Counted from the first letter of the stretch, positions 1 through 11,504 are shown. The stretch: 64,000 bases of DNA from Annona cherimola (GCA_030490835.1 CM059975.1:3995579-4059578), one strand, 5' to 3'. Notes: generated by a model not told the origin, from the sequence alone. Numbers and translations: made by a program.

Positions 1-1065
1 ATTTAATAATTGACATTTGGGAGGATGAACCAAAGTGTGGCCATCTCAATAGATTTAGTTGCATTTCGAAGATAAAACTTAATTTGATCTAAACCGTCCA
101 TTTGTGCTATTTTCTTGAGAAACCATTAAGTCCATACCTATAATATTTTTAATGAAATTTTTATGTAAATAGTTTGAGTGGAGGATATCTATAGATGATG
201 ATGATGATTTCAACATTTATCTCGCTTCATATGATTGATTTAGTTGAAATTATTCGCTACCAATCTTTTTAATTATAATTTTTTGAAAATATTTTTAATT
301 ACAATTTTTATATAAGGGCTTCGCTTTTAGGTTACATATAATTGATTTCATGTAACTTTTTTCATTTTTGATATGTTAATTCTTGGCAGAAAATTTATTT
401 CATTCATTATATTTAACTTTATTTTTGTTTAGTTAAGAAATCAAGTTTCACTCTAATAAAAAATATGGATGAACCGCATTTGTTGAAAAATATATATTTA
501 GGTGTAAATTATGAAAATGCTTAAATTATTTATGTAAGTATTAAAATATAGGATTTTATTGAAGTATATTCACTACATTTTTGAAATTCTAGATATACTC
601 ACTACTTTTATAGTTAATCTCAAAAAAATACTCATCCCGTTAAAAATCATTAGTCAACTTTTTATAAATGCCCAAAATACCTCTATTATAAAATAATAAA
701 AAAGGAAATAAAATAGAAAAAAATAAAATTCGGGCTCTCCAAATTTAAAGCTTATGTGAAATTAAGGCATTGGTGAAGCACGATGTTCAAATTTTCAATT
801 ATATCAAAAAATTGGATGGGCATATAAGTGATTTCACATATTAACTAACAATGCTAACTCATGAATTGAGTATTTTTAGGATTAACTAAAAATGTAGTCG
901 ATATATATGAAATTTTGGAAACACAGTAGATATATTTTGAATTAGGGTTAAAGTAAAGAGTATATTTGGAAACAACCATAAAATATAATAATACTTTATC
1001 GAATCATTTATCTATATAATGATAATATTTTAAACGGTTTAGATATTAAGAATATAACTTTCCAA
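1..1065. other. AT-rich intergenic DNA, no gene seen
   Basis: No open frame with recognisable protein similarity and no clear transposon ends. A short GAT/ATG trinucleotide run lies near 193-208. Similar runs end the RTE LINE at 1626 and recur at 1899-1923, so it may be the tail of an older, decayed LINE copy. Confidence 0.5.
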
Positions 1066-1089
1066 TTGATATTTTTATGTGAATGGAGA

Positions 1090-1626
1090 CAATTTTCAAC
1101 ATGGAAGAAATGGAGAAGTGCGTCAGGAATTTTATGTGACCGTCGAGTTCCAGTCAAATTAAAAGGAAAATTTTATAAGACTGCGATTAGACCTGCTATG
1201 CTTTATGGGGCAGAATGTTGGGCAGTTAAAGAGCAACATATACAAAAAATGAGCGTAGTGGAAATGAGAATGTTAAGGTGGATGAGTGGTAAAACAAGAA
1301 AAGATAAAATTAGGAATGAAATAATTCGAGAAAACTTAGAAGTGAGACCAATTAATGATAAAATGAGAGAAAATAGATTAAGATGGTTTGGTCATGTTAA
1401 AAGGAGGCCTGAAGTAGCACCGGTTAGGAAAACAGAGTTTATCCAAGTAGAAGGTGGTAGAAGAATGAGAGGAAGACCCAAAAAAATATGGATGGAAGTA
1501 ATTAAACAAGATTTAAAAATATTACATATTACTGAAAATTTAGTCTTAAATCGCCAAGAATGGCGTAACAGAATCCATGCAGCCGACCCCACATAGGTGG
1601 GAAATGGCTTATGATGATGATGATGA
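1090..1626 (+). mobile_element. RTE-type LINE, 3' end of the reverse transcriptase ORF
   Basis: The frame from about 1090 to 1596 encodes the C-terminal part of a plant RTE-clade non-LTR reverse transcriptase. The family-typical strings AIRPAMLYGAECWAVK, EMRMLRWMSGKTRKDK and RLRWFGHVKRR are present, ending in HAADPT before the stop. The polymerase core with its catalytic FADD-type motif and the endonuclease are missing, so this is a 5'-truncated dead copy, the usual result of incomplete target-primed reverse transcription. About 20 bp after the stop the element ends in a (TGA)n run at 1613-1626; a short microsatellite tail instead of poly(A) is an RTE hallmark. An opposite-strand frame here is a shadow. 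A target duplication was not identified. Confidence in the family is high; the exact 5' boundary is uncertain. Confidence 0.9.
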
Positions 1627-2413
1627 ATCGAAATTGAGACCTCACTCACACAGACATTAATGTTAAACTATTTTGCTATGCAAGTATTGACTTAAAATTG
1701 ATTTTTATCATTAAATCATTTTATTATAATAATTTTACATTTTTATAAAAGGGACTAATAAAAAGTGATATTAGACAAATGAAAGAGTCTCTATTTAAAC
1801 ACAATAGATAAGCGGAATTTTTCATCAATTAAAATATTAAAAATGAAGAGGGTTATATAGAAGCAAATGCCAATTTGTACAAATAGTTTGATTGGATTTC
1901 ATGATGATGATGATGATGATGATTATAAGTTACATCAAATTTTTTTGTCATGCTCGATATGATTTATTTAGTTATCTATCTTTTTTCTTAACCATATTTA
2001 GTTATCTTAGTTACAAATATTTACCATAATATTTTTATGATTGAAAGTCCAAAGGGACGTGGATGTGACTTAGGTGAAGATGATGACAGTTTGCATTTGT
2101 GTATGCATTTGGAGTATGGTTACTTATATCAGCATGACATGATGATCATAGACATAATAAGTTGATGAATCTGTATGCGCATTTGAGACATTTTGATATA
2201 TTGAGTTATTTTTATGAAAATGATATTATTTGATCTAACACTTGAGTTTTAATGTTTTTCTACTTACTAAGTTTGCTCAAACTTATACTTTTTTGTGTTG
2301 ATTTTTTTAGATAATAAGATTAATGTGAGAGTCCAACATGAGGTTAGCGCTTGGAAGAAGATGAGGAGAAATGCTAGTCCACTAGTTTATACACATGAGT
2401 GAGTCACTTAGCT

Positions 2414-2465
<52 letters not shown>

Positions 2466-2833
2466 CTTGATATTTTACTCAATGCATGGATGAATAATGC
2501 AATGGACATTTCTTTTTTTATAATAATAATAATTATTATTATGGAATTGACTCATTTTATTATACACAGATAAGACAATTTCATATGTTGAATTGATGAG
2601 TAACTTAAACTTGCATATAATATGATTTTTATTTCAGCCAAGTCGAGTGAATTCATTTCACGAATCAACTCCTTTTAAGGACAACATCATCATTTAAAAA
2701 TTTGTATGGCAACTATTGACAAATTTTTTGTTCATTTCGCAATTTACATTAACAGCAAGATTTAAAATACAAAGGAGACAAACTTATAAGATTTAAAAAG
2801 TAAATAGATAAAAATCAAGAGTTAAGAGCAAAG
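1627..2833. other. AT-rich intergenic DNA with simple repeats
   Basis: No gene seen. It holds an (ATG)n run at 1899-1923 and a perfect (TA)n microsatellite at about 2418-2461. The rest is low-complexity AT-rich sequence. Confidence 0.5.
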
Positions 2834-2845
2834 ATACACATAGTT

Positions 2846-3121
2846 TTTTTTTTATATTTTTATATACATTATAACATCTTGATATTATAATAAAGCATAT
2901 TCATATCCTCACATTATGGAGGAAATTTTTTTCCTAAACCCCTACAACAAGAGGAAAAGTATAAATCCTACAATATGGAAAAAATTGTAAAAGCCTCATT
3001 AAAGAGGGACTAAACTGTAAAGATGACAAACATATACCTGCATCTAGCTGGATTTGAACAGCAAACCTGTGGCACATGAGATGCCTACTTTTCCCACTAG
3101 AGCAAAGCCGTGGTGTTAAAT
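2846..3121 (-). mobile_element. tRNA-derived SINE with 12-bp target duplication
   Basis: Read on the minus strand from 3121, the sequence has an A-box-like GCTTTGCTCTAGTGGG near the start and a B-box-like GTTCAAATCC about 45 bp later, the internal RNA polymerase III promoter of a tRNA-related SINE. The far end (2846-2855) is A-rich on the minus strand, as expected for the 3' tail. The element is flanked by a perfect 12-bp direct repeat ATACACATAGTT at 2834-2845 and 3122-3133. Its 3' part resembles the SINEs at 6808, 16295 and 35205. Confidence 0.85.
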
Positions 3122-3133
3122 ATACACATAGTT

Positions 3134-4189
3134 AAAAGAATCGAAATGCAAATAAATAGAAGATGAAAGGTGGAAGTTAAAAACAAACTTATGGGAATTA
3201 TGAAGCAAACATGTAAGATTCATAAGTTAAAAACAAATACACATAATTAAAAGAACCAAAATGCAAATAAACGCAAGATGAAAGGTGAAAGTCAGCTGTA
3301 CGGGCCAACATTAGCTGCGGACAGACCACTCTGAAATGGAACTTGTCGGTACATTTTGTCCGCAGCTACCACCCTTAGTGGATTGTGGCCGTCAACGTTT
3401 GACAAGGTTAATCAAAATCATGGTCACATTAAAAAAATTTAAAATTTTTGTATATATTTTTTATAATTATAAAAATAATCCCGGTTACCTTTAAATTAGT
3501 GAAGGTAAAACTGTTGATCTTCTATATTAAAAATATATATTTAAAATAAGAAATTTTAGTGTATGAAGAAAATAATTAGGTACGGGCTCACAAAACATAA
3601 AAGATAAAAAGGCTCAACATACCTTTGCATATCGAAGCTCATCAGACCCTTAATTTTATACACGAAGGGCCTATAGTTTGGTTCCTTGGTGAGTGGTGAC
3701 TCGTTAGACGACATGCATTATGTGGTTTGCCTTCATACATACGACAGCAATTATTATCTGGTTTAAAATATGAAAGCGTGTTACGGGCCGGCCACTGTCA
3801 GCACAGCCTAAAATTTTTTAGATCTGCACTCATAGCCAAGGTTTTATTTAAAATTTTCTTTGATTATTTTTTTTTCTCATGAATGGGTCAATATATATCT
3901 GGTTTCATCCGGCTTGGAATCGAAATCAGCACTGAACTCTTAATATGTGAGACAAAATCTCAACCATTCACCAAAATAGAATATTGAACACCACCAATTG
4001 TACGTTATAAGATCTTATATGTAACCTAATCTAAATTAGCAGAGTGAGTGAACAGTACATATATGTGTAAACTAGGTTTGGGTTCAGCTCGAAACCCACA
4101 AACCATTTTAGCAAAATGTTATTTTAATTCACTTACAATAATTTTTAATTTAGGTTACGTTGGATTCTATCGCCTACATCTTTAGGGAA
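3134..4189. other. intergenic DNA, no gene seen
   Basis: Mostly AT-rich. A less AT-rich patch at 3295-3420 contains an inverted pair, AGCTGCGGACA near 3313 and TGTCCGCAGCT near 3357, suggesting a small palindromic element. No coding frame is supported. Confidence 0.4.
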
Positions 4190-4556
4190 TGCAATTCTAT
4201 GCACCCAGGTGCATTGAGGCTCCATGTGCTTGGGTGCATAAATTTATTTTTAAAAATTATTTTTACATGACTGTTAACTTGAGTGTATTTAATATGTGTA
4301 TCTATTTTTATCATTTTTGAAGATTTTTAAATATTTTTTTCAAAATTTTTAAAATCAATGGTATTTTAGTAATTTTACTAAAAATGATACTGATTTTAAA
4401 ATTTTGAAAAATCTAAAAATCTCCAAAAATAGTAAATTTTGATACATATATTAACTTAAATTAATAATTGTGTAAAAAATTTAAAAAAATTAAAAAATAG
4501 GTACATTATACCCGCGTGCATTGAGCCTCAATGTACCCGAGTGCATAGGATTTCAT
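4190..4556. mobile_element. foldback MITE (GCAATTCTATGCACCC ends)
   Basis: The ends are inverted: the left begins GGGAATGCAATTCTATGCAC and the right, reversed, begins GGAATGAAATCCTATGCAC. The interior is a long imperfect palindrome centred near 4375, with mirrored arms built around TACCATTTTTGGAGA-like and ATTTAATATGTGTA-like blocks. The same architecture recurs through the window, including at 13133, 25629, 46913 and 47290. No coding capacity. Confidence 0.75.
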
Positions 4557-5375
4557 TCCTAACTTCAGCGTGTTCGAATGGGGCGTGTTATGCATAGGAA
4601 ATCCATGAAAATTGCTTTTCTACATACGTTATTATTATTATTATTATTATCATTATTATTTTGTATGAAATTCTATATACTCTATTAGACAGAGGGTTAA
4701 TTACAACTATGATTATATTAATATCTTTATTTTCAGATATATCATGTAGTCATAAAATCAGTAAATATGACCTTTTTTCAAATATATCATGTAGACATGA
4801 AATTGATAAATATAACTGCACGATTTCACTATATTCTCAAATACAACACACTTATGTTTTCCTTGTATATTTTTAGTAAAATATCTCTAGTAAAAATCTA
4901 AACTTAGACAAAAAAAAATAAAAAATTATGGCGTATATGGTTATCAAAAGAATAAATATAACAATATAACAATATGTTGTAAAATTATTCTTTACATGAG
5001 AAGGGAGAGATGAATTTAAGTTTTTGCTTAAGATACTTCAATAAAAGCATCCAGGTAAAACTCACACGTTCTTGTATTTTTTTTTGATGAAAAGCACGCG
5101 TTCTTGTATTTGAAGATGTAGTCGAAATGTATGATTGTATTTTTTCATTTTTATAAATGTGTAATTATGTTTAAAAATATGAGCAAAATTTTATGCTGAT
5201 ATTTGAAATTAATCATTAAATAGAATTAAATTTCAATTTTTTTTTCTAGTTTTATTTGAAGGATTTATTTTGTTGAACTCACTTTGAACCACACTCGTTT
5301 GAGTTGGGTTCACTTAAAGCTAAGGGTGAAAATAAGATTGATCTTAAACCAGACTCAAATGATCCAACTAAATAA
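4557..5375. other. AT-rich intergenic DNA with (TTA)n
   Basis: A (TTA)n run lies at about 4629-4658. The 71-codon open frame starting at 4661 is low-complexity and has no recognisable similarity. No gene is supported. Confidence 0.45.
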
Positions 5376-5605
5376 GGCTATGTTTGGTAACATGGAAACA
5401 ACTTTTTCTTCTACTTTTTGACATATTTTTGTACATAATTATCTTAATTTTAAATCAATTTTTCACATCTTTTCATAGACTCTCCAGCCTAATGTAACTT
5501 TATTCTTTTTATTCCTAATTATTATCATTACAATATCACATCATTCTCTCAATTTTTAATTTTTTTCCAATTTTTTCCCTATTTTTTCTATTTACCAAAC
5601 ACACC
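5376..5605. mobile_element. Tourist-like MITE, cut by the duplication breakpoint
   Basis: Terminal inverted repeats GGCTATGTTTGGTAA and, at the other end, TTTACCAAACACACC, flanked by the triplets TAA (5373-5375) and TAG (5606-5608), so the 3-bp duplication is imperfect. It belongs to the group with GGGTGTGTTTGG ends seen at 19929, 43442, 50780 and 58100. Only its right half, from about 5474, is repeated at 14968-15098, so the segmental duplication starts inside this MITE. Confidence 0.75.
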
Positions 5606-5633
5606 TAGTAATGGCTGAGTTCATATTTAGGAA

Positions 5634-6268
5634 ATGGGATCACAAAAATTGAACCCAATTCAATCTCCAAAAGCTGGTTACCAATGTGCATGCGGCTGCT
5701 GCTTCTCTTGCTGGATGGCAATGGTATTCCCAAGAGGTTGTCATGGCCGCATAGTTGCGTTCATGGGGAGACGATGCATATGGTGCTGCCTTGATCTTTC
5801 ATCCGAATTTCGATAATATCCGCACTCAACCAGTCAAAGTTGATAGTTGAAGGCTTAAAGAAGCGTCTCACATGAGGAAGAGTAGAGTGAGTGGCCCAAA
5901 ATTGTCTTGTATTAGACTAGTGCAGAGGATACTAATTTTTTGAGTTATGAGATTGACATCGATGTCTTGAAGGATCAGGTAACACATTCCTGTGATCAAA
6001 TCTATTTCTGCATAATCGTCAGAGTTACTGTGATTCTTGTACTTAGGAACGCAATGATCGTCTATGCTTGGAAATCTTTTTTTTCATTAACTAGTTCGCA
6101 GTATGTAATCTGGACCATTATTACTGTTGGCGCTACTGCAGATAAGGATTTCTTGATCACACGGGGTATATGATATTCCATCTGTACATGGAAAATTTGA
6201 TGGTTAAGATGAGTAACACGTGTAGAAGTTATCCATATTCCACTTGGATTATCCAGAATGGGGGGTGA
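5634..6268 (+). pseudogene. unrecognised exon-like module, copy 1
   Basis: Less AT-rich than its surroundings and conserved in both duplication units. Near 5710-5815 one frame reads QWYSQEVVMAA, a stop, then RSWGDDAYGAALIFHPNFDN, which looks like former coding sequence. Around 5940-5975 a short frame ending IDIDVLKDQ meets a GT donor-like site (GGTAACA). A pyrimidine-containing stretch ending CTACTGCAG precedes a further open frame near 6140. This resembles two or three decayed exons. I do not recognise the family. The frame after the CAG is shifted by one base between copies 1 and 2. It is either a pseudogene remnant or a transposon-carried fragment. Confidence 0.35.
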
Positions 6269-6284
6269 TCCTGCGGGGCTGGCC

Positions 6285-6475
6285 TAAATATACCCACTTA
6301 ATTCATTTTTAATTTTTTTTATAAAACCGTTAATCTAAATTATACAATTTATAAATTAAAATTTACCATTTTTGAAGATAGATATAAAATTTTTAAATTT
6401 TTAGATACAAAAGTACTTTAATCATTTTGAAAATGGCCCTATTTATGCTATTTTAGAGGATTCAGTCCATCTCAA
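6285..6475. mobile_element. short foldback MITE remnant
   Basis: AT-rich mirrored arms (TTTTTATAAAACCGTTAATC and, later, TTACCATTTTTGAAGATAG) match the interior of the window's foldback family. Left end near GGCCTAAATATACCC. Duplicated at 15775-15965. Confidence 0.5.
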
Positions 6476-6807
6476 ACGCATATTAATTTAATTTAAAAGT
6501 ATATATAAGCAGAACACAGAATATATAAATATATTTTAGAGTGAATATCAACCCGAGAAAACCCTCATATTTGTGGTTTACACAAAATTTTGATTAAAAC
6601 GATTTTAAATGACATTATTATATAAATAATAACATAAATGGATGAAATTGATACTCTAAAATAGTGAAAATGGGATCCACTTGAGCAAACTCTAAGTGAA
6701 CACCGCCAAAATTTTTATTGGACTTCTCTTTGCTATATAATAGTCTATTATGTCACATCCAAATAGTAGTTAATTAATTCTTAATCTTTTGTGTCCTCTT
6801 ACTTTTC

Positions 6808-7060
6808 GTACATTTTTTTTATTGGTAGATATACACAACATGACATCAGATATTACAATCAACCATAATTAACCCTCACACGATGGAAGAATTTTCTATA
6901 CATACCTACAATTAGGGAGGAAATAGTAAACACCCTTACCCATAGGGGAAAATAATACCACCCACACTGACTGATGATATTTGAGACTCAAACCAATGAC
7001 CTGAGGGCATATGAGCCAACGATCGTTACCACCAAGCTACACGCCTGGTGGTTACTTTTA
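6808..7060 (-). mobile_element. tRNA-derived SINE (Au-like)
   Basis: On the minus strand from about 7055 there is an A-box-like GTGTAGCTTGGTGGTAACG, then a B-box-like GGTTTGAGTCTC. The 3' end reads TGTAATATCTGATGTCATG, then GTGTATATCTACCAAT and an A-run. A degenerate target duplication of the form TTACTTTT..TACA flanks it at about 6799 and 7051. The duplicate is at 16295-16560. The internal promoter and 3' end fit the angiosperm Au-like SINE group; that family name is inference. Confidence 0.75.
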
Positions 7061-7083
7061 ATACAATTTAGTATTGAAAGTAA

Positions 7084-7331
7084 GGGGATGTTTAGGAATG
7101 TAAAAGTTTGTAAATTTTTGGGATGAGGTGAAAATGGAAAGGAAATATTTTAATGATTGTGTAATTAATATAAAATAATAAGGATAAAGTTAGAATAGAT
7201 GGGTACTTAAAAGGAAAATTGATTAGAATATCGGAATAAAGTTGAAAAATATGGTTGTTGGATTGTTAAATCATTTGTGGGCACCATGACTTTCTATCCC
7301 ACCCCATATTGCCTCATTACCAAACAACTCC
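7084..7331. mobile_element. MITE with TAA target duplication
   Basis: Ends GGGATGTTTAGGAATG and, reversed, GGAGTTGTTTGGTAATG, flanked by TAA at 7081-7083 and 7332-7334. The 3-bp duplication and ends fit a PIF/Harbinger (Tourist-like) MITE. Duplicated around 16570-16820. Confidence 0.65.
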
Positions 7332-7568
7332 TAAATATTTTACGTTCTTATATTATAATTAATATGCAAATTTTAGTTTATATAAAAAGTTAAAGAAAAT
7401 TTTAATAAAAAAAGAAAATTTACATCAAGAGAAATTTGTCAACTCGAAATTCCCATTCCAATTGTGGATATCTAGGTCCAAATGTCTAGCACGATTTCCT
7501 TTCAAATAGTTTTCCGGTTTGGTTGTGATAGTACTCATGGGAGTAGTGGACTTCAATGCTCTTATTTA

Positions 7569-8343
7569 GAAGTGAGAATAGGAGTAGGCCGTACCGGGTC
7601 AGGGATCGCTTGACCCCGACCTACTTGTTAAAAATTTTGTTTAACCTTATTTTTACCCAATTGGAACAAAATCAATTTGACCTGTATTTTTTTTAATAGG
7701 TTTTGGGACAAACTTCGGATTAGTCTCGGGCCGATTTTATGACAACGAGTCAAGTAAAAAATCGGGTCAAATAAAATAATCTTAAGAATTTATATACCTA
7801 TCAAACATAGAGATATATCTATGCTAAAATTAAATATTATATACTTTAATATTTTACTAAGTACCAAAAAACACATCATTATTAAACAAAATAGGATAAA
7901 ATATAGCATAACTTTATTAAAATAGGTTAATATACAATAATATGTAAGAGTTATATATATATGCAATTTTTATTAGTAAAAAATGAGAAAAGAGGAGTAA
8001 AATGGTCTTATTGATTCTTATATTGTTTTCCAAGTAAATTGATTATTCTATTATTGATATAGTTTTTTTGAGAAAATATTATTGATATAGTTAATTATAA
8101 AAAAATGTGAGTATTTTGAAAATAATAATAATAAGATTTAAGCATAGATTTATAATTTTAGTAAATTAATATATGTGGGGAAGGTCGGGACATGGTTGAC
8201 CCACCCATTCCTCCGATTTTTTAGTTAAAATTTCTGACTCATCCCAATACCAAGTTAAAAAAATTTTGATTTAACCTAGTAAAAAACAGGTCGGGTTAGG
8301 GGCGGGTCATGGGTTGAACCACCCCAATTCCCATACCTACTCC
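7569..8343. mobile_element. non-autonomous DNA element, right end missing
   Basis: The left end (GAGAATAGGAGTAGGCC) and the sequence before 8343 are inverted relative to each other, and both contain the GGGTC/GACCC-rich subterminal motifs seen in the window's hAT elements. In unit 2 (17064-17846) the right end extends further, to a full inverted match AGTGAGAGTAGG. The unit 1 copy therefore seems to have lost its last bases and about 970 bp of flank in one deletion. No coding capacity. Confidence 0.5.
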
Positions 8344-10073
8344 CCACATATACTATAAATTTTACCCCTAAATACATTTATACTTACGAACTTTCGAAAA
8401 TTGTAAATATGCCTTATACATTTCACCTACAATTCTACTTATACCATGCCATCCCCATAAAAATGAACATATTTTTATGTCATAAAACTATTAAAAATTC
8501 ATTTGGATGTTATTATTTTAACTATAAAATAATAATTAAAGATGAACAATTTTTTTATTTCATAGGCTGCTAATGTATCTCTAATGTCGTAGCAGAATTT
8601 TAGGTAGACTTGAAATTTTTGAAAGTTCATGAGCATAGGTAAACTTAATGGTAGAATGTATGAGTACATACGGGATTTTTCCTTTTATATTATTTTATCA
8701 CATATTATGTTTAAAACAGGGTTTTGTTGCATAATAGACCATGTAATTAGTACGCCGTAGGGAACTGTTGCAAAGAATATTTAAAAAATGAAAAGCTATT
8801 TGCAAATCTCTCTAGTTTTGAGTATAATCAGCAGCTTAAAATTAATAAATTATATAAAACATTGACTACAAAGTTGTCGTTTTGCCGTTGAGCTTTAGAC
8901 CACTGTGTAGCCGTGTTCCGGCTTCAACTGCGTCTAAAACCACGATGACGCAGCTGTATTTGCGGTAATCCCATGGAAGGGCTGAACGCTCCATAAAATC
9001 AACGTCGCATTACCAGTTGAATGGGGGCACATCTGGTCGTACTCGTGAAAACAAAATCCAAACAGCAAATGACTACCGGCCGGCCGGACTGCATCCCTTG
9101 TATGTCCTAATACTGACTGTAATGTCATCTCACAGAATAACAAACGGGGTGTATTTTGCTTTCAATAATTTTTACTTCAAAATTTTTTACTTTCTATATT
9201 TACTTAATTTTGTAATTATTTCTTCGCATTTTTTAATATAAACTACCGTATTTTTTAATCATTACTATACAACTAACTTATCTATTTTTAAAGAGAATAT
9301 AGTTAAAATATGTAAGTTTTTTCATTAAAAAAACTTATTTATTTTAATTTCATTTTCTTTATTCTTCATCATTAATTATTTCTGTCATATCACGTTGTTT
9401 TTTTATTTTGACAATTTTTACTTAAAAATTTTTTTATTCAAAAATTTTATTATACAAACGAAGAAAATTTTTTATTTCACCGAGTCAGCGCCTAGTGTGC
9501 AAATCATCACTTTTTCTCCGGGCTTAAATGGTGGTGTCTGATTAAAATGAGTTCGATAGCAATGTATGTGGCTGTTGGCAGTAGCCCCATAACAAAAGTT
9601 GGTCTATTTTTTCTATGCAGGGTTATTTACAAATAGGCTACCTCAAAAGTAAAATAATTACATCTATTTCACTTATTTTTTTTATTTTATGCATTCATGC
9701 TAATGAATTTTAAAAAGTTTACATCATGCTAACTCCCTTAGATTTTACATAACGGTTGATAAATATCTTTTGAAGAGGAGATTCTTGAGTTTACAGTAGA
9801 GTAGGCTCAACTATTGGGTCTATTCATGAGAGATATAAGTTCAAGGAGTCAACTTAAGAGATATTTAACAGCGGAGTTGAAAGATATAATCTCAGTTAAA
9901 ATTCGTTGGCAAGGATGTAGGATTAAAAAAAAAATTATTGTTACACAATCCTATATTTTACTTTTGAAACGAAATGAAGGCCTTATTTTTTATTTTTTTA
10001 TTTTATTCTTTTTTGAGGAAGCACTTTTGGTAGAGCCAAACGGCCGAGGCCGCAGGCACTTCCGCGTTGGACA
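8344..10073. other. intergenic DNA upstream of BAHD gene 1, with two empty hAT sites
   Basis: No gene is supported. 8915-8922 (GTTCCGGC) and the ATCCCATG just after 8960 are single-copy here but are duplicated around hAT elements at 19387 and 20663 in unit 2; these are pre-insertion sites. The stretch 9480-9945 recurs near 27640-28107 in the third, deleted unit but is absent from unit 2. Confidence 0.7.
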
Positions 10074-10080
10074 AGGTCAA
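10074..10080 (-). promoter_or_regulatory. W-box upstream of BAHD gene 1
   Basis: The minus strand reads TTGACC, the core bound by WRKY factors, 34 bp upstream of the TATA box. The same site is kept in unit 2. WRKY control would suit a defence phenolamide enzyme, but a single short motif is weak evidence. Confidence 0.4.
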
Positions 10081-10113
10081 CTGTAAAAGCAACAGCCGTG
10101 TGCGGTGTGCCAT

Positions 10114-10120
10114 TATAAAA
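10114..10120 (+). promoter_or_regulatory. TATA box of BAHD gene 1
   Basis: TATAAAA lies 47 bp before the ATG at 10167 in the context CATTATAAAACCCC, which predicts a short leader of roughly 15-25 bases. The motif and spacing are identical in unit 2 (22061-22067). Confidence 0.75.
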
Positions 10121-10166
10121 CCCCACACGCATCAGCACGAGTTGCACATCGGAAATTAGGATTAAC

Positions 10167-11504
10167 ATGGCTAATACAATGGCTATCGAAATAGTCAGCA
10201 CTACTGCCTTGAAGCCATCTCCTTCTTCGCCATCCAACGCCCACATCCCTCTCAACATCTTCGACAAGGCCCTTCCAGATATCCATGTCCCCATCCTGCA
10301 TGCCTTCCCACCACCCATGCCATCCAATGCCGGCATGAAACAAGGTCTGGCCCGAGCTCTTGCTTACTTCCCACAGCTTGCTGGCAGATTCTCTGCCGAC
10401 CACCAATGCCGTCCTTCCATACTCCTTAACGACGCCGGCATCCGATTCGTCGAGGCCCGCGTGAATATGACGCTGGCTGAGAGACTCCCGCTCGAACCAT
10501 CGTTGGAGATCACTAGGCTACATCCGCCAACCGATGGGGTCGAAGAGCTGTTGCAAATCCAGCTCAACCGTTTCTCTTGCGGCGGCCTCGTCATCGGAAC
10601 TACGGCTCATCATCGCGTGGCTGACGGCCAAGCCATGAACTCCTTCTTTCTTGCATGGGCTAGGCTTGTCCGTGGCCTCGACGTCGACCCACTTCCTTAT
10701 CACGATCGGGCAGCCATCTCAGTGCCGAGAAACCCGCCCAGGTCTGAGTTCAACCACCAGGAAGTGGAATTTAGGGAGCTGACTACTAATCTCCCCGGGA
10801 ACCCGGCCATATCCAATTCCAGCTTTCCAGCGCTCATAGAGAATCTAGTTGTCCGTTTTTCTGCGGATTTCGTAGCCAAGCTCAAAAAACATGTGATGGG
10901 AGCGGGTCTGTTCGCACATCGCTACAGCACGGTCGAGTGTGTTGTGGTCCACCTGTGGAAGAAGATAACGTTGGTGCGTGGATTACAAGAAGACGAGCTC
11001 ACCCAACTGAGAGTGGGGGTGAACGGCCGACCCCGGATGAAGCCGGCGGTCCCCATGGAGTTTTTCGGCAACATGGTTCTGTGGGCGTACACGAAACTGA
11101 CGGCGGGGGATTTGGTGCAAGGCAGCCATGCGTCTGTGGCTAAAGCAATCCATGGAGCGGTGACCCAGATCGACGATGCGTATTTTCAGTCGTTCATCGA
11201 CTTCGGGGAGCTGCTGGAGAGGGCAGGGCAAGAGAGAGAGGTGAAGATGGAGATGGCGGCTACCACGCCGATTTTTGGGAATCTTTGTCCAGATCTGGAG
11301 GTGGAGAGCTGGCTCAGATTCCAGTTTCATGTTCTTGATTTTGGTGGGGGAGAGCCGAGTGATTTCCTGCCGCCCTTCTTGCCCGTGGAGGGCCTCATGA
11401 TCTTGGTGCCTTCAAGCAGACAGAAAGGGGGCATCGACGTCTACCTGGGTCTTTCGCCCGATCACGTCGATCATTTCAAACAGATTTGTCACTCTTTGGA
11501 GTAA
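10167..11504 (+). CDS. BAHD acyltransferase, probable agmatine/amine N-hydroxycinnamoyltransferase
   Basis: Complete 445-residue single-exon enzyme, normal length for the BAHD family. The catalytic HXXXD motif is HRVAD at residues 149-153. The structural motif usually written DFGWG is DFGGG at 391-395. An early conserved stretch, YFPQLAGRF, is at 67-75, and VEGLMILVPS near 407-416 matches the family C-terminus. BAHD enzymes move an acyl group from a CoA thioester to an amine or alcohol in the cytosol. Overall resemblance, including ILLNDAGIRFVEA and DFGGG, is closest to what I know of cereal agmatine coumaroyltransferases, so phenolamide synthesis is likely; the exact acceptor is inference. 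No frame defects are visible. It has a TATA box at 10114 and poly(A)-signal-like AATAAA at 11553. This is the only intact member of the local cluster. Confidence 0.9.
   Translation: MANTMAIEIVSTTALKPSPSSPSNAHIPLNIFDKALPDIHVPILHAFPPPMPSNAGMKQGLARALAYFPQLAGRFSADHQCRPSILLNDAGIRFVEARVNMTLAERLPLEPSLEITRLHPPTDGVEELLQIQLNRFSCGGLVIGTTAHHRVADGQAMNSFFLAWARLVRGLDVDPLPYHDRAAISVPRNPPRSEFNHQEVEFRELTTNLPGNPAISNSSFPALIENLVVRFSADFVAKLKKHVMGAGLFAHRYSTVECVVVHLWKKITLVRGLQEDELTQLRVGVNGRPRMKPAVPMEFFGNMVLWAYTKLTAGDLVQGSHASVAKAIHGAVTQIDDAYFQSFIDFGELLERAGQEREVKMEMAATTPIFGNLCPDLEVESWLRFQFHVLDFGGGEPSDFLPPFLPVEGLMILVPSSRQKGGIDVYLGLSPDHVDHFKQICHSLE

Noticed and set aside
1392..1649. Histidine-rich minus-strand frame
   Set aside because: It is the reverse of the LINE coding region; the histidines come from the TGATGA tail.
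10937..11330. Overlapping open frames on both strands of the BAHD gene
   Set aside because: These are shadows of a GC-rich coding region; only the 445-residue frame has family motifs.
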